Source: Candidatus Bathyarchaeota archaeon (lineage in GTDB: Archaea > Thermoproteota > Bathyarchaeia > Bathyarchaeales > Bathycorpusculaceae). Taken from it: 64,000 nt of DNA. The translations under genes were made by a program, and so were the position numbers. The stretch spans positions 1 through 64,000 of the forward strand of contig JAOZHW010000011.1 in NCBI GenBank assembly GCA_026014685.1, written 5' to 3'. Shown in pieces: positions 51,306 through 59,585 of the stretch (its first letter is position 1; each line of letters opens with the position of its first letter). The notes under the pieces were generated by a model. It was not told where the DNA came from. It worked only from the letters and a program-made list of their open reading frames with translations, and ran no database searches.

Positions 51306-52487
51306 ATGCCTACTAACCTGCCGCCTGAAGCACTGGACAAGTGGGAAGAAGTAGAAGCCGCCAAAGGCCCCCGCGAAAAAATGGAGAAAATGCAGGAATT
51401 CCTAAAGTACGTTCCTCAACATAAAGGCACCCTCAAACTCCGAGGCGAAATTAAACGCAAAATCGCCATCATCCGAGAAGACCTCGAAGAAAAAAAACGC
51501 AAAGGCACAGGCAAAAGCAGCGGCGGACCTAAACTATTCGTCGAAAAAGAAGGCTCCGCTCAAATAGCGATTGTTGGAATGACGAACGTGGGCAAAAGCT
51601 GCCTCATGCAAGCCGTCACCAAAGCCAATGTAGTGGTCTCTCCCACCCAGTTCACCACCCGCCAACCTGTACCCGGCATCATGGACTTTGGAGATGTACA
51701 GTTTCAGTTAGTTGAAACACCTGCGGTTATGGAAGGTAGCGGAGATGGACGCGCTTGGGGACCCGTAACGTTGGGGGTTGCACGGAACGCAGACGGAGTG
51801 ATTTTGATGGTGGATTTGACGCAGGATCCCGTGGCTCAACTTGAATTGTTGGTAGCTGAGTTGGAGAAGAGCCGCGTATTGGTCAATCGCCCCAACGGGC
51901 GAGTGGAAATCGATCGACGCCACACAGGAGCTGCACTCCGTATCATTCTAATAGGTAAACTACTCGACACCACCATGCAAGAAGTCGAGGAATTATTGCG
52001 AAATTATCGAATAAACGATGCTATCGTCAAAATCACAGGCGAAGTCAGCTTAAGCGACATCGAAGACGCCATCTTTGAAACAACCACCTACAAACCTGCA
52101 GTCATAGCCGCCAACAAAACAGACGTAAAAGGAACCGAAGCTAACCTGCGTAAACTCATACACCACGTTAACAACAAAATACCCGTCGTGGCGATGTCTT
52201 GCGAGCAAAAGCGGGGCATCGAGGAGTTGGGTAAAGCCCTGATTTCCACCTTGGGCATTATCCGCGTCTACACCAAAGAACCCGGCTCCAAAGAAAACAC
52301 AGGTCGCCCCTTCACTCTGAGGCGCGGCGCTACGTTGGGGGATTTAGCGCGTAACATCCACAAGGAGTTCATATCTAACTTTTTGTTCGCGATGGTTTGG
52401 GCGAAGAGGTTGCCGTTTAGCCCTAAAAAGGTCGGTTTGAATTTTGTGCTCGAAGACGGCGACGTAGTTGAAATTCATCTGCGTTGA
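51306..52487 (+). CDS. OBG/DRG-type GTPase with TGS domain
   Basis: A 393-residue GTPase. After an N-terminal helical region (HKGTLKLRGEIKRKIAIIRED), G1 is AIVGMTNVGKS, the G2/G3 region has TRQPVPGIMDFGDVQFQLVETPAV (DxPG variant), G4 is AANKTD and G5 is MSCE. The C-terminal TGS domain (residues 310-393) contains FTLRRGATLGDLARNIHKEF and ends in VVEIHL. This is the DRG-like layout; DRG proteins interact with translating ribosomes. In G3 the sequence ETPAV differs from the usual DTPG, which is worth noting. It is followed after 148 bases by a small RHH gene. Confidence 0.88.
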   Translation: MPTNLPPEALDKWEEVEAAKGPREKMEKMQEFLKYVPQHKGTLKLRGEIKRKIAIIREDLEEKKRKGTGKSSGGPKLFVEKEGSAQIAIVGMTNVGKSCLMQAVTKANVVVSPTQFTTRQPVPGIMDFGDVQFQLVETPAVMEGSGDGRAWGPVTLGVARNADGVILMVDLTQDPVAQLELLVAELEKSRVLVNRPNGRVEIDRRHTGAALRIILIGKLLDTTMQEVEELLRNYRINDAIVKITGEVSLSDIEDAIFETTTYKPAVIAANKTDVKGTEANLRKLIHHVNNKIPVVAMSCEQKRGIEELGKALISTLGIIRVYTKEPGSKENTGRPFTLRRGATLGDLARNIHKEFISNFLFAMVWAKRLPFSPKKVGLNFVLEDGDVVEIHLR

Positions 52488-52635
52488 TTGTAGCCGTGTT
52501 GTACTGTTCAAGTCGCAGTATTCAATATGCAAAATCGTTAAATACGTCTCTCTGTAGCGTCTGTTGCCTTCATGGGGGCATATTCATCGTCAGTTTTCGA
52601 ATAGAAGGCGAATAGGGAGAGGAGACGAGCAGGGG

Positions 52636-52821
52636 ATGGCGCGTAAATGTGTAGTTAAGGTAGTGTTAAGTAGAGAACAAAAAGAAATTTTAGCTGAAAT
52701 GTCGCGTCGACTGGGCACAAGCGAGAGCGAAATGCTACGAACCGCGATGATGGATTACGCCAAAGACCTCAGCATGGTCAAAGAAACTGTGCATAAACGA
52801 GAAAAACAGATATGCGCCTAA
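52636..52821 (+). CDS. Small ribbon-helix-helix DNA-binding protein
   Basis: A 61-residue protein. It has the RHH layout: basic strand (ARKCVVKVVLS), helix A (REQKEILAEMSRRLG), then TSESEMLRTAMMDYAKDLSMV as helix B. The start ATG at 52636 follows GAGGAGACGAGCAGGGG; the frame opens further upstream but only this part is conserved-looking. It is convergent with the S7 gene (27 bases between stops). Target unknown; possible autoregulator or antitoxin-like protein without a visible toxin. Confidence 0.7.
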   Translation: MARKCVVKVVLSREQKEILAEMSRRLGTSESEMLRTAMMDYAKDLSMVKETVHKREKQICA

Positions 52822-52848
52822 AAAAGAAAACAAAAAAGAAAGATTGGT

Positions 52849-53436
52849 TTATCTACTGCTTTGTGCAACGCGTTCAATTTCGTTGCGCTTAGCGACTGCC
52901 GCACTCTTTATGTCTTTAGCTGCAGCCAACACAAGCTCGTCTGCGAGTGTTTCCTGAATGCTTTTCGGTGTGTTGATGGAGGATGCTTTGGCTCCTGCAG
53001 TGATGTGGCGGATAGCGAGGTCGATTCTGCGTTGTGGCGCAACATCCACTGAAAGGTGGTAGACGACTCCACCGTAACTCACACGGGTTGTGTCTTCGCA
53101 TGGTGCGCTGTTTTCCACTGCTTGGACTAGAATTTCTATGGGGTTTTTGCCTGTTTTTACGTTGATGATTTCGAATGCTTCTTTAACGATGTTTGTGGCT
53201 TTGGCTTTTTTGCCTGCGTTTTTGCCCCCGCGCATCAAACCGTTGATTAAACGTTCTACGATGTTGACACGGGATTTGCGGAACCTTTGATGTTCGTGGC
53301 GACCCATGCTGTGTGGGGCAACCATCGGGGTGAGGTTTAGGTACCGCTGTAAACCTATGTCTTTGACTGTAATGTCTTTAAAGCTCCATTTCTGGAAGAG
53401 CTTGATTTCTTGAGGTTCTGCTACTGTTTGTGACAT
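52849..53436 (-). CDS. rps7: 30S ribosomal protein S7
   Basis: A 195-residue archaeal-type uS7, longer at the N-terminus than bacterial S7. Conserved parts are LTPMVAPHSMGRHEHQRFRKSRVNIVERLINGLMRGGKNAGKK, VKTGKNPIEILVQAVENSAP and SVDVAPQRRIDLAIRHIT. It binds the 3' domain of 16S rRNA and initiates assembly of the small-subunit head. It starts 5 bases after the S12 stop, forming the conserved S12-S7 pair. Confidence 0.97.
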   Translation of the reverse strand: MSQTVAEPQEIKLFQKWSFKDITVKDIGLQRYLNLTPMVAPHSMGRHEHQRFRKSRVNIVERLINGLMRGGKNAGKKAKATNIVKEAFEIINVKTGKNPIEILVQAVENSAPCEDTTRVSYGGVVYHLSVDVAPQRRIDLAIRHITAGAKASSINTPKSIQETLADELVLAAAKDIKSAAVAKRNEIERVAQSSR

Positions 53437-53441
53437 AAAAG

Positions 53442-53882
53442 TTACCTTGCTGGTTTTTGTTTACGTCCATAGACGAGTTCGTTAAGTGAAACGCCGTTAA
53501 CCATAACGACTTTCCATCTGACACCGGGAATGTCTCCCATGGCGCCTCCTCTGGTGCCACCGATGCCTTCTACGACGACTTCATCGTGTTCGTCGACGAC
53601 GTTTAAGGCGCCGTCTCCGGGGAGGAATGCGCTGATGGTGCGGCCGTTTTTGATAAGTTGTGTTCTGACACATTTGCGGATGGCGCTGTTAGGCTGCTTG
53701 GATTCGACACCGACTTTCTCAAGGACTATTCCTCGAGCTTGTGGTGCGCCCTGCATGGGGTCTACTTTTTCGTCAAGCATCAACATGCGTCTGTTAAAGT
53801 ACCTATCGTGCCAACGGAAATTCTTACGTTTCTTGGCTAGTTGCCTTGCGGCGAATTCGCCTCTTGGAGACTTGGAACCCAT
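53442..53882 (-). CDS. rps12: 30S ribosomal protein S12
   Basis: A 146-residue uS12 of archaeal/eukaryotic length. Motifs are [44 protein letters not shown] (with the QPNSA loop near the decoding centre) and the C-terminal [14 protein letters not shown]. It belongs to the decoding site of the small subunit. Its operon partner S7 follows; upstream is a 200-base A/T-rich gap with no other ribosomal gene, which differs from archaea where rpoA, L30e and NusA precede S12. Confidence 0.97.
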   Translation of the reverse strand: MGSKSPRGEFAARQLAKKRKNFRWHDRYFNRRMLMLDEKVDPMQGAPQARGIVLEKVGVESKQPNSAIRKCVRTQLIKNGRTISAFLPGDGALNVVDEHDEVVVEGIGGTRGGAMGDIPGVRWKVVMVNGVSLNELVYGRKQKPAR

Positions 53883-54082
53883 ACTTTAGATATTCCTTCT
53901 TTTTGCACAAGCATAGTCATAACACTAATATTTAAATGAAACGAAGAAAAACGCTTGACCTGAGCTTTATTGTGGCTAGTTTACTTATGGTTTTGTATGT
54001 GTTTTTCTAAAGGTTAGTTTGAAAATCTTTTTATTACCTGATAAATTAAGGCAATGAGAATCTTAAGCTAAGGGAAAAAGGG

Positions 54083-54268
54083 TTGATTGCATCAGAGCAA
54101 AACCTGTTTGCGCTTGCGGTTGAGATGTCTTTAGACGGCATCGTCATAGGCGACAAGACAGGAAACATAACCTACGTCAACGACGCCATAGTAAAGATGA
54201 TGGAAGCCCAAAGCAAAGACGAAATCGTCGGCAAACACATCCTCGAAAACTTAACGCTCTCAACATGA
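54083..54268 (+). pseudogene. PAS-domain fragment of a decayed sensor kinase
   Basis: A 61-residue frame from a TTG at 54083. It reads SEQNLFALAVEMSLDGIVIGDKTGNITYVNDAIVKMMEAQSKDEIVGKHILE, the first half of a PAS domain, then stops at TGA 54266-54268. The stop overlaps the ATG of the next frame by 4 bases. The second half of the PAS domain is missing, so the two frames together look like one kinase gene with an internal deletion. Confidence 0.6.
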
Positions 54269-54816
54269 AAGCTTACTTGGCTAAAAAAGACGGCGACTTG
54301 GAGGCTCTTTTAAATTCCACTCAAACTGCTTGTAGCCAAATAAGGCGGGTTATCGAGTTCTCGCGTGACTACGAAATGCTCGGCAAAGAAGCAATGACCT
54401 ACGTAAACGTCGGTAAAGTATTCGATGAAGTCGTCGAGTTGTTCCCCGACGTCAAGCTAGAGGTGAAAAACGAATGCCACGGACTGGCGGTTTTAGCGGA
54501 TTCTTTGCTACGAGAATTGTTCTACAACCTCTTTGAGAACACGTTCAAATATGGAAAAACCGCCACCCAAATCCGACTCAGCTACATCCTTGAAGACGAG
54601 CAACTCAAGTTAATCTACGAGGACAACGGCGTAGGAATAGCTGCCGAGATGAAACCGAAACTGTTCACCAAAGGCGCAGGACAAGGCAGCGGACTGGGGT
54701 TGTACTTGATTAAGAAGACAGCAGAGGTTTACGGTTGGAGCGTCGAGGAAACAGGAACCGAAGGCAAAAACGCAAAATTCACCTTCACCATACCAAAAAC
54801 AACCTACAAACAATAA
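54265..54816 (+). pseudogene. Histidine kinase C-terminal part lacking the phospho-acceptor His
   Basis: A 183-residue frame beginning in the middle of the dimerisation domain (AYLAKKDGDLEALLNSTQTACSQIRRVIEFSRDYEMLG) and continuing with an intact ATPase domain: LFYNLFENTFKYG (N-box), IYEDNGVGIAAEMKPKLF (G1) and QGSGLGLYLIKKTAEVYGW (G2). In related archaeal kinases the His-box lies in the helix just before AYLAKK; here that helix is gone. It could bind ATP but not autophosphorylate in the usual way. Coupled to the PAS fragment by ATGA overlap. Confidence 0.6.
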
Positions 54817-54854
54817 ACGCAGCAAAAAACCCTCTTTTAGAATGTGCTTCTGAA

Positions 54855-55355
54855 TTAAACGATGTAGCGATCTGTTTTTTCGAAGTCACGGACAATCTCC
54901 ATAACACGTTTAGGCGTGTAAGCTGAACTCAGATGGAGGTCTTTTAGCAGAACCCAGGGGCTTTTCTTTGCAAGAACCGTGGCGATGTGTTGTTCGCCGA
55001 AACTCTGCCGTGCAACGTCAACCACTTCGCGTCTAACCCCAACTTCGGAGAGGTCGCCTAAAGCGTGCAGGTACTCATGTAGCAGCAAGTTGTATACTAA
55101 AGCGTTTACTGTGGGTTTATCGGTTACTTGGGCTTCAACTACGTCGACAAGAGCGCGGTTGAGTACGATGTTGTTGGTTCCCACTGGATAGTAGGCGCCC
55201 AGTTGCAGTGGCAAGTCGTCGAGGAAAAGCATCATACAATTCCGCCGTTTACCTAACGCAGACTGTGCCGTTTCCTGCACGATTGCCCAGACTTCGGCGT
55301 AGTTTTTGGCTTGGTTTAGGCGGGTGGCGAAGTGTTCTGTGTCGGTTTTGCTCAA
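54855..55355 (-). CDS. Minimal HExxH metalloprotease-like protein
   Basis: A 166-residue soluble protein with a zinc-protease core: YNLLLHEYLHALGDLSEVGVRREVVDVA (HExxH plus a downstream Glu about 13-16 residues later). Upstream strands (MLFLDDLPLQLGAYYPVGTNNIVLNRALVD) match the short metallopeptidase group in which the active site sits in a small alpha-beta fold. There is no signal peptide. Substrate unknown. It stands alone. Confidence 0.65.
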   Translation of the reverse strand: MSKTDTEHFATRLNQAKNYAEVWAIVQETAQSALGKRRNCMMLFLDDLPLQLGAYYPVGTNNIVLNRALVDVVEAQVTDKPTVNALVYNLLLHEYLHALGDLSEVGVRREVVDVARQSFGEQHIATVLAKKSPWVLLKDLHLSSAYTPKRVMEIVRDFEKTDRYIV

Positions 55356-55483
55356 AATGAAGGCGCCTCTATTTGTTTTAAGCGTTTTTTCGTGCCTTTA
55401 AACGTTGCAGTAGAGAACACGAAAATTAATCGTAAAATACATAAACAACAACACCGTTGAGATAGCGTTAAGGTGAAAAATAA

Positions 55484-55903
55484 ATGGCAACCAATGTCAC
55501 AGTAAAAGACATCATGCAAAAAGACGTTAAAACCGTAGAAAACAACACCGTCCTAAAAGACGTAATCGCTTTAATGACTAAATACGACAAAGACGCAATC
55601 CTTGTCATCCAAAGCGGCAAGCCAACAGGCATCATTACAGCAAGAGACCTAATCGTCCGCGCAATGGAAGCTGAAGTTCCAATCAGAACCATCATTGCAC
55701 GAATGGTCTACACAAACCCACTCGTCGTCATCGACCAAAACGCAACCCTCAAAGAAGCAGCAGAACTTATGAAACACTGGAATATAAAACACCTCCCAGC
55801 AGTCGACAAAAACGGTGCACTCGTCGGCATGGTCGATGCAATGCAAATCGTCCAAGCAGACCCCAAATTGATCCCCATCATGGATTATGCCCGCCGAAAG
55901 TAA
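55484..55903 (+). CDS. Two-CBS-domain protein
   Basis: A 139-residue protein consisting of a CBS pair. CBS1 spans MQKDVKTVENNTVLKDVIALMTKYDKDAILVIQSGKPTGIITARDLIVRAM, CBS2 spans MVYTNPLVVIDQNATLKEAAELMKHWNIKHLPAVDKNGALVGMVDAMQIV. Such modules bind adenine nucleotides or SAM and sense energy state. The start ATG at 55484 follows AAGGTGAAAAATAA. It is not fused to an enzyme and likely regulates an unknown partner. Confidence 0.93.
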   Translation: MATNVTVKDIMQKDVKTVENNTVLKDVIALMTKYDKDAILVIQSGKPTGIITARDLIVRAMEAEVPIRTIIARMVYTNPLVVIDQNATLKEAAELMKHWNIKHLPAVDKNGALVGMVDAMQIVQADPKLIPIMDYARRK

Positions 55904-55989
55904 TTTCGGCTCAAACTTTATTTTTTAAAAACCCGAATTAACCAATTTTTTGAAATAAATGTTGCTAAAAAAGGTAATTGTAAGCAGTT

Positions 55990-56289
55990 TTACTGCTTGG
56001 TCGTTTCTTTTGCCCATGCCTCTTTGGATAGTTTTGCTAAAGCGTCGATGTTTGGCTGGGCGTTTAAGTCGTAGAGCACGTTTTTGAGTTCATTGTTGAC
56101 TAGCAGGGCGATTTCTCCGGGTCGTAGCGGTTCAGGTCGGGTTGATTGATAGACTCGTAGTGCCCGAAGAACGAATTTTACGATCACGTTGTTTAGTTCT
56201 TCTTGTAGTTGGCTGAGTTCATCTTTTGCTTCAAGCATCTTTTTGGTATAAGCGTTTGAATCTCTTTCTCCAGTAGGTTCCATTCCCAT
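55990..56289 (-). CDS. Small helical protein downstream of pyrG
   Basis: A 99-residue protein with a coiled-coil start (TKKMLEAKDELSQLQEELNNVIVKFVLRAL, residues 15-44), then PGEIALLVNNELKNVLYDLN and a charged tail. No family recognised. It lies 69 bases after pyrG on the same strand and may be co-transcribed. It has no signal or membrane segment. Confidence 0.55.
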   Translation of the reverse strand: MGMEPTGERDSNAYTKKMLEAKDELSQLQEELNNVIVKFVLRALRVYQSTRPEPLRPGEIALLVNNELKNVLYDLNAQPNIDALAKLSKEAWAKETTKQ

Positions 56290-56358
56290 TTTTCATCTTT
56301 CCTTTAGGGTGTCATGTAAACGCTGCATTATAACATTTACTAAAAATGCTAATAGAAT

Positions 56359-57987
56359 TTAAGAAAGGGATTCTTTGGGTTTACCAAGCTTTTTGTTTAT
56401 GCATGCTTGGATGAAACCAAAGTATTCTGGTGATGGTCTGCCTGGTCGGCTTTTGAATTCGCCGTGGAATTGCGAGGCAAAATAGAAGTATTTGTCGGGC
56501 AACTCGAGGGTTTCCATTCTTCTGCCGTCGCTGCTTTTACCTGTAAAGCATAAGCCTTTGTTTTTGAGGGCGTCGATGTAGTCGAGGTTTACTTCGAATC
56601 GGTGGCGGTGGCGTTCACAGATGTCTTCTTGCCCGTAAAGTTTGTGGGCTAAGCTGCCTTTCTGTAAAACGACCTTGTGGGCGCCAAGTCGCATGGTGGC
56701 ACCTTTGGTTTCTACGCCTCGTTGTTCAGGCATGAGGTCGATGACGGGGTATGGCGTGTCAGGGTTGATTTCGGTGCTGTTAGCATCGGTTAAGCCGCAT
56801 ACGTTGCGGGCGAATTCGATAACTGCTAATTGGAAGCCGTAGCAGATGCCGAGGAATGGTATGTCGTTTTCTCGGGCATATTTTGCTGCTGCTATTTTGC
56901 CTTCTGTTCCTCTTGGGCCAAAGCCGTAAGGGACGAAGACGCCGTCAAACTTGGCGAGGTCTTTTAGGCATTCGGGTTCCCGTTCAAACTTCTCTGCTTC
57001 TAAGTAGCTGATGCAGACTTTGGTTTTGCATGCAGCGCCGCCATGCCGAAGAGCTTCCGTCATGCTGACGTAGCTGTCTGAGAGGCCAGCGTATTTACCG
57101 ACTAATGCTATGTGGACTTCGTGTTCTGGGTGAATCATGCCGTCAACGAAGGTTTGCCATGCCGCGAAATCTTTTACGTCACATTTCAGTCCGAGGCGTT
57201 GGCATATGAAGTCGCCCATGCCTTGCTTGTCCAAGATGAGTGGTACTTGGTAGACTGTTTCTGCGTTGTATGAGCAGAAGACTGAGCTTTCTGGGATAGT
57301 GCCGAACAGGGCGATTTTGCGTAGCGCCTCAGCGTCAATCATTTTTGGGCTGCGGGCTACGATGGTGTCGGGTTGGATACCGATACGTCGTAATTCGTTG
57401 ACGCTGTGCTGAAGAGGTTTAGTCTTAAATTCGTCTGTAACATCTAAAATTGGAACCAACGCAACATGGACGTACAGGGTGTTTTCGTAGCCTTCCTCAA
57501 CGCGCATTTGTCGTATGGCTTCCAGAAAAGGTAAGCCTTCGATGTCGCCTACGGTGCCGCCTACCTCCGTGAGAACGAGGTCTGCGTTAACGGCTTTGCC
57601 TGCGTTTCTGATGCGGTTCTTTATTTCGTTAGTTATGTGGGGTACGATTTGGACGCATCTTCCTAAGAAGTCGCCGTGGCGTTCTTTTTCGATTACACTG
57701 CGGTATATGGTGCCTGTAGTGAGGTTGTTATCTTGTTTTAGGCTTAAATCCAAGAAGCGTTCGTACCAGCCTAAGTCGAGGTCGGTTTCGCCGCCGTCAT
57801 CGGTGACGAAGACTTCGCCGTGCATGTAGGGGTTCATCGTGCCCGCGTCGATGTTGACGTAGGGGTCGATTTTTACAACTGTGGGTTTTAATCCACGTGC
57901 CTGTAACATTTTTCCGATGGAGGAAGTTAAAATGCCCTTGCCAACAGAGCTTAATACTCCGCCTGTTACGAAAATGTACTTAACCAT
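56359..57987 (-). CDS. pyrG: CTP synthase
   Basis: A 542-residue enzyme that makes CTP from UTP with glutamine and ATP. The N-terminal synthetase domain starts KYIFVTGGVLSSVGKGILTSSIG (P-loop) and includes TKIDPYVN-like KIDPYVNIDAGTMNP and TEVGGTVGDIEGLPFLEA. The C-terminal glutaminase domain has FLGICYGFQLAVIEFARNV with the nucleophile Cys and a final His/Glu region (YFASQFHGEFKSRPGRPSPEYFGFI). Full length with no interruptions. Confidence 0.97.
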   Translation of the reverse strand: MVKYIFVTGGVLSSVGKGILTSSIGKMLQARGLKPTVVKIDPYVNIDAGTMNPYMHGEVFVTDDGGETDLDLGWYERFLDLSLKQDNNLTTGTIYRSVIEKERHGDFLGRCVQIVPHITNEIKNRIRNAGKAVNADLVLTEVGGTVGDIEGLPFLEAIRQMRVEEGYENTLYVHVALVPILDVTDEFKTKPLQHSVNELRRIGIQPDTIVARSPKMIDAEALRKIALFGTIPESSVFCSYNAETVYQVPLILDKQGMGDFICQRLGLKCDVKDFAAWQTFVDGMIHPEHEVHIALVGKYAGLSDSYVSMTEALRHGGAACKTKVCISYLEAEKFEREPECLKDLAKFDGVFVPYGFGPRGTEGKIAAAKYARENDIPFLGICYGFQLAVIEFARNVCGLTDANSTEINPDTPYPVIDLMPEQRGVETKGATMRLGAHKVVLQKGSLAHKLYGQEDICERHRHRFEVNLDYIDALKNKGLCFTGKSSDGRRMETLELPDKYFYFASQFHGEFKSRPGRPSPEYFGFIQACINKKLGKPKESLS

Positions 57988-58106
57988 CTGTTTCCCCGCA
58001 ATAGCTTACAACTTTCATGCAAACTTAATATAACTCTTTTGTGTGCGGACCTGAAAAACCGTGCAAAACACCTCAACAATCAAGAAAAAACGTGTAATTA
58101 CAGAGC

Positions 58107-58424
58107 TCAGAGTTGCCTGTACCTGCGGTTGCGTCTCACGCCTAACAAGATGATCCATATGCCGATTAAAATGAGCACAAGAGGCCAGAAATACGCCCAA
58201 AACACAGTAAAGCCCAAAAGTGCAGCGACTCCAATGATTACGATGAATAAGCCTGCTATGAGCAAACCGAAACCGCCGCCTTGCCTTCGAGGGTAATTTC
58301 GCTCGTAGCTTCTGTGAGGTACATATTTGTATGTTTTATCTGTTAGGGATGCGCCGCAGTTAGAGCAGTTATTAGCAGTATCGGGGTTAAGTGCACCGCA
58401 TTTTGTACAATAAACCAAAACCAA
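58107..58424 (-). CDS. Zinc-ribbon membrane protein
   Basis: A 105-residue protein with an N-terminal zinc ribbon (YCTKCGALNPDTANNCSNCGASL, CxxC-x14-CxxC), a basic Tyr/Arg-rich spacer, and two membrane helices (GFGLLIAGLFIVIIGVAALLGF and FWAYFWPLVLILIGIWIILLG) ending in RRNRRYRQL. This zinc-ribbon-plus-helices layout is common in archaea and of unknown function. The upstream start at the ATG 58424 is used. It lies upstream of pyrG on the same strand after 119 bases. Confidence 0.75.
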   Translation of the reverse strand: MVLVYCTKCGALNPDTANNCSNCGASLTDKTYKYVPHRSYERNYPRRQGGGFGLLIAGLFIVIIGVAALLGFTVFWAYFWPLVLILIGIWIILLGVRRNRRYRQL

Positions 58425-58561
58425 CTTCTCCCGATATCATCATGAAGCGTTTGGTCTGATAAGACTTGTGGTAACGTGGAAAGTTGTGTGGATAGAGTGC
58501 ACATTTATTTGCATAAGAACTATTAATTACACTTGTACTAGCATTAATGGAGACTCTATAC

Positions 58562-58795
58562 ATGCCACAAGCCTATGTACTAATCAACGTTGAATCAGGC
58601 GCAGAAGAAGAAGTAGTTAGACAGCTAAAGAAAATCGCGGGTGTAGAAGAAGCCTACTACTCCTACGGCGTCTACGACATCATCAGCAAAATAAAAGCTG
58701 ACTCCATGGAGAACCTCAAAGATATGGTTACCCGCAAAATCCGCACCCTCAACCGTGTCAGGTCCACCTTAACTTTAATCATGATGGAAGAATAA
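58562..58795 (+). CDS. Stand-alone Lrp/AsnC effector-binding (RAM) domain, copy 1
   Basis: A 77-residue protein that is only the C-terminal sensor of Lrp regulators: MPQAYVLINVESGAEEEVVRQLKKIAGVEEAYYSYGVYDIISKIKAD and TRKIRTLNRVRSTLTLIMME. There is no helix-turn-helix. Single RAM-domain proteins can form rings and sense amino acids or modulate full Lrp proteins. The frame opens at an ATG at 58547; ATG 58562 (MPQAY) matches the family start and its paralogue at 60736. The neighbour downstream is an exported protein. Confidence 0.9.
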   Translation: MPQAYVLINVESGAEEEVVRQLKKIAGVEEAYYSYGVYDIISKIKADSMENLKDMVTRKIRTLNRVRSTLTLIMMEE

Positions 58796-58863
58796 CTCAA
58801 AGAGCCCCATACTTTTCTATTCAACAACAATTTTATTAGAATAAACAAACAAAATAATCGTTT

Positions 58864-59526
58864 ATGAAAAGATTCTTCACTGCTGCCTTATTTCTACTTC
58901 TCTGCCTAAGTTTAGCGGCAACCGCGAATTCGGCGATTTCTGTGGGCGTAAAAAGCGGAGATTGGATCGAATACGCTGTTTCGTCTACGGGTTCGCCTAT
59001 GCAGGGGCATGATGTTACATGGGCACGTATGGAAATCCTCAACGTAGATGGAACTAACATTTCAGTAACCATTACCTCCCGTTTTAGTGACACATCAACA
59101 GACACCACACAATACATCCTGAACTTGCAGACAGGCCACTTAATCGACGACTTCATAATACCCGCAAACCTAAACGTAGGCGACACATTCCTTGACGAAA
59201 ACCTCGGAAACGTAACCATCACACAGAAAGAACAACGTGAATATGCAGGAGCCCAACGGACGGTTGTTTCGGCTTCCGTGGGCAACAACACCTACGTGTG
59301 GGATCAAGCTACAGGCGTAAGTGTAGAGGGCGACTCAAAAGGCTCAGACTGGACAATCCACACCATTGTTTCAGCCACTAACATGTGGCAGCCAACCCCA
59401 CAGATGGATTGGACTTCGATTGGATTAACCATCGTTGTTGTCTTGTTAATTGCATTAGTCTTAGTTGCATTTGCTCTGCGTTTTTCCAAAAACGCGCAGC
59501 AGGATCAAAACGTTAAGGCGTTTTAG
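58864..59526 (+). CDS. Exported single-anchor protein
   Basis: A 220-residue protein: signal peptide (FFTAALFLLLCLSLAATANSA), a soluble beta-rich domain beginning VGVKSGDWIEYAVSSTGSP, and a C-terminal helix (IGLTIVVVLLIALVLVAFAL) with a basic tail. The GDWIEY opening is a common feature of archaeal exported beta-domains with no known function. It stands between the two RAM-domain genes and the flippase-like gene. Confidence 0.7.
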   Translation: MKRFFTAALFLLLCLSLAATANSAISVGVKSGDWIEYAVSSTGSPMQGHDVTWARMEILNVDGTNISVTITSRFSDTSTDTTQYILNLQTGHLIDDFIIPANLNVGDTFLDENLGNVTITQKEQREYAGAQRTVVSASVGNNTYVWDQATGVSVEGDSKGSDWTIHTIVSATNMWQPTPQMDWTSIGLTIVVVLLIALVLVAFALRFSKNAQQDQNVKAF

Positions 59527-59585
59527 TTCTTTGGTATAGGCTTAAATGGTTAGGCACTAAACGTTAAGCAAGGCTTGAGCGTGGA

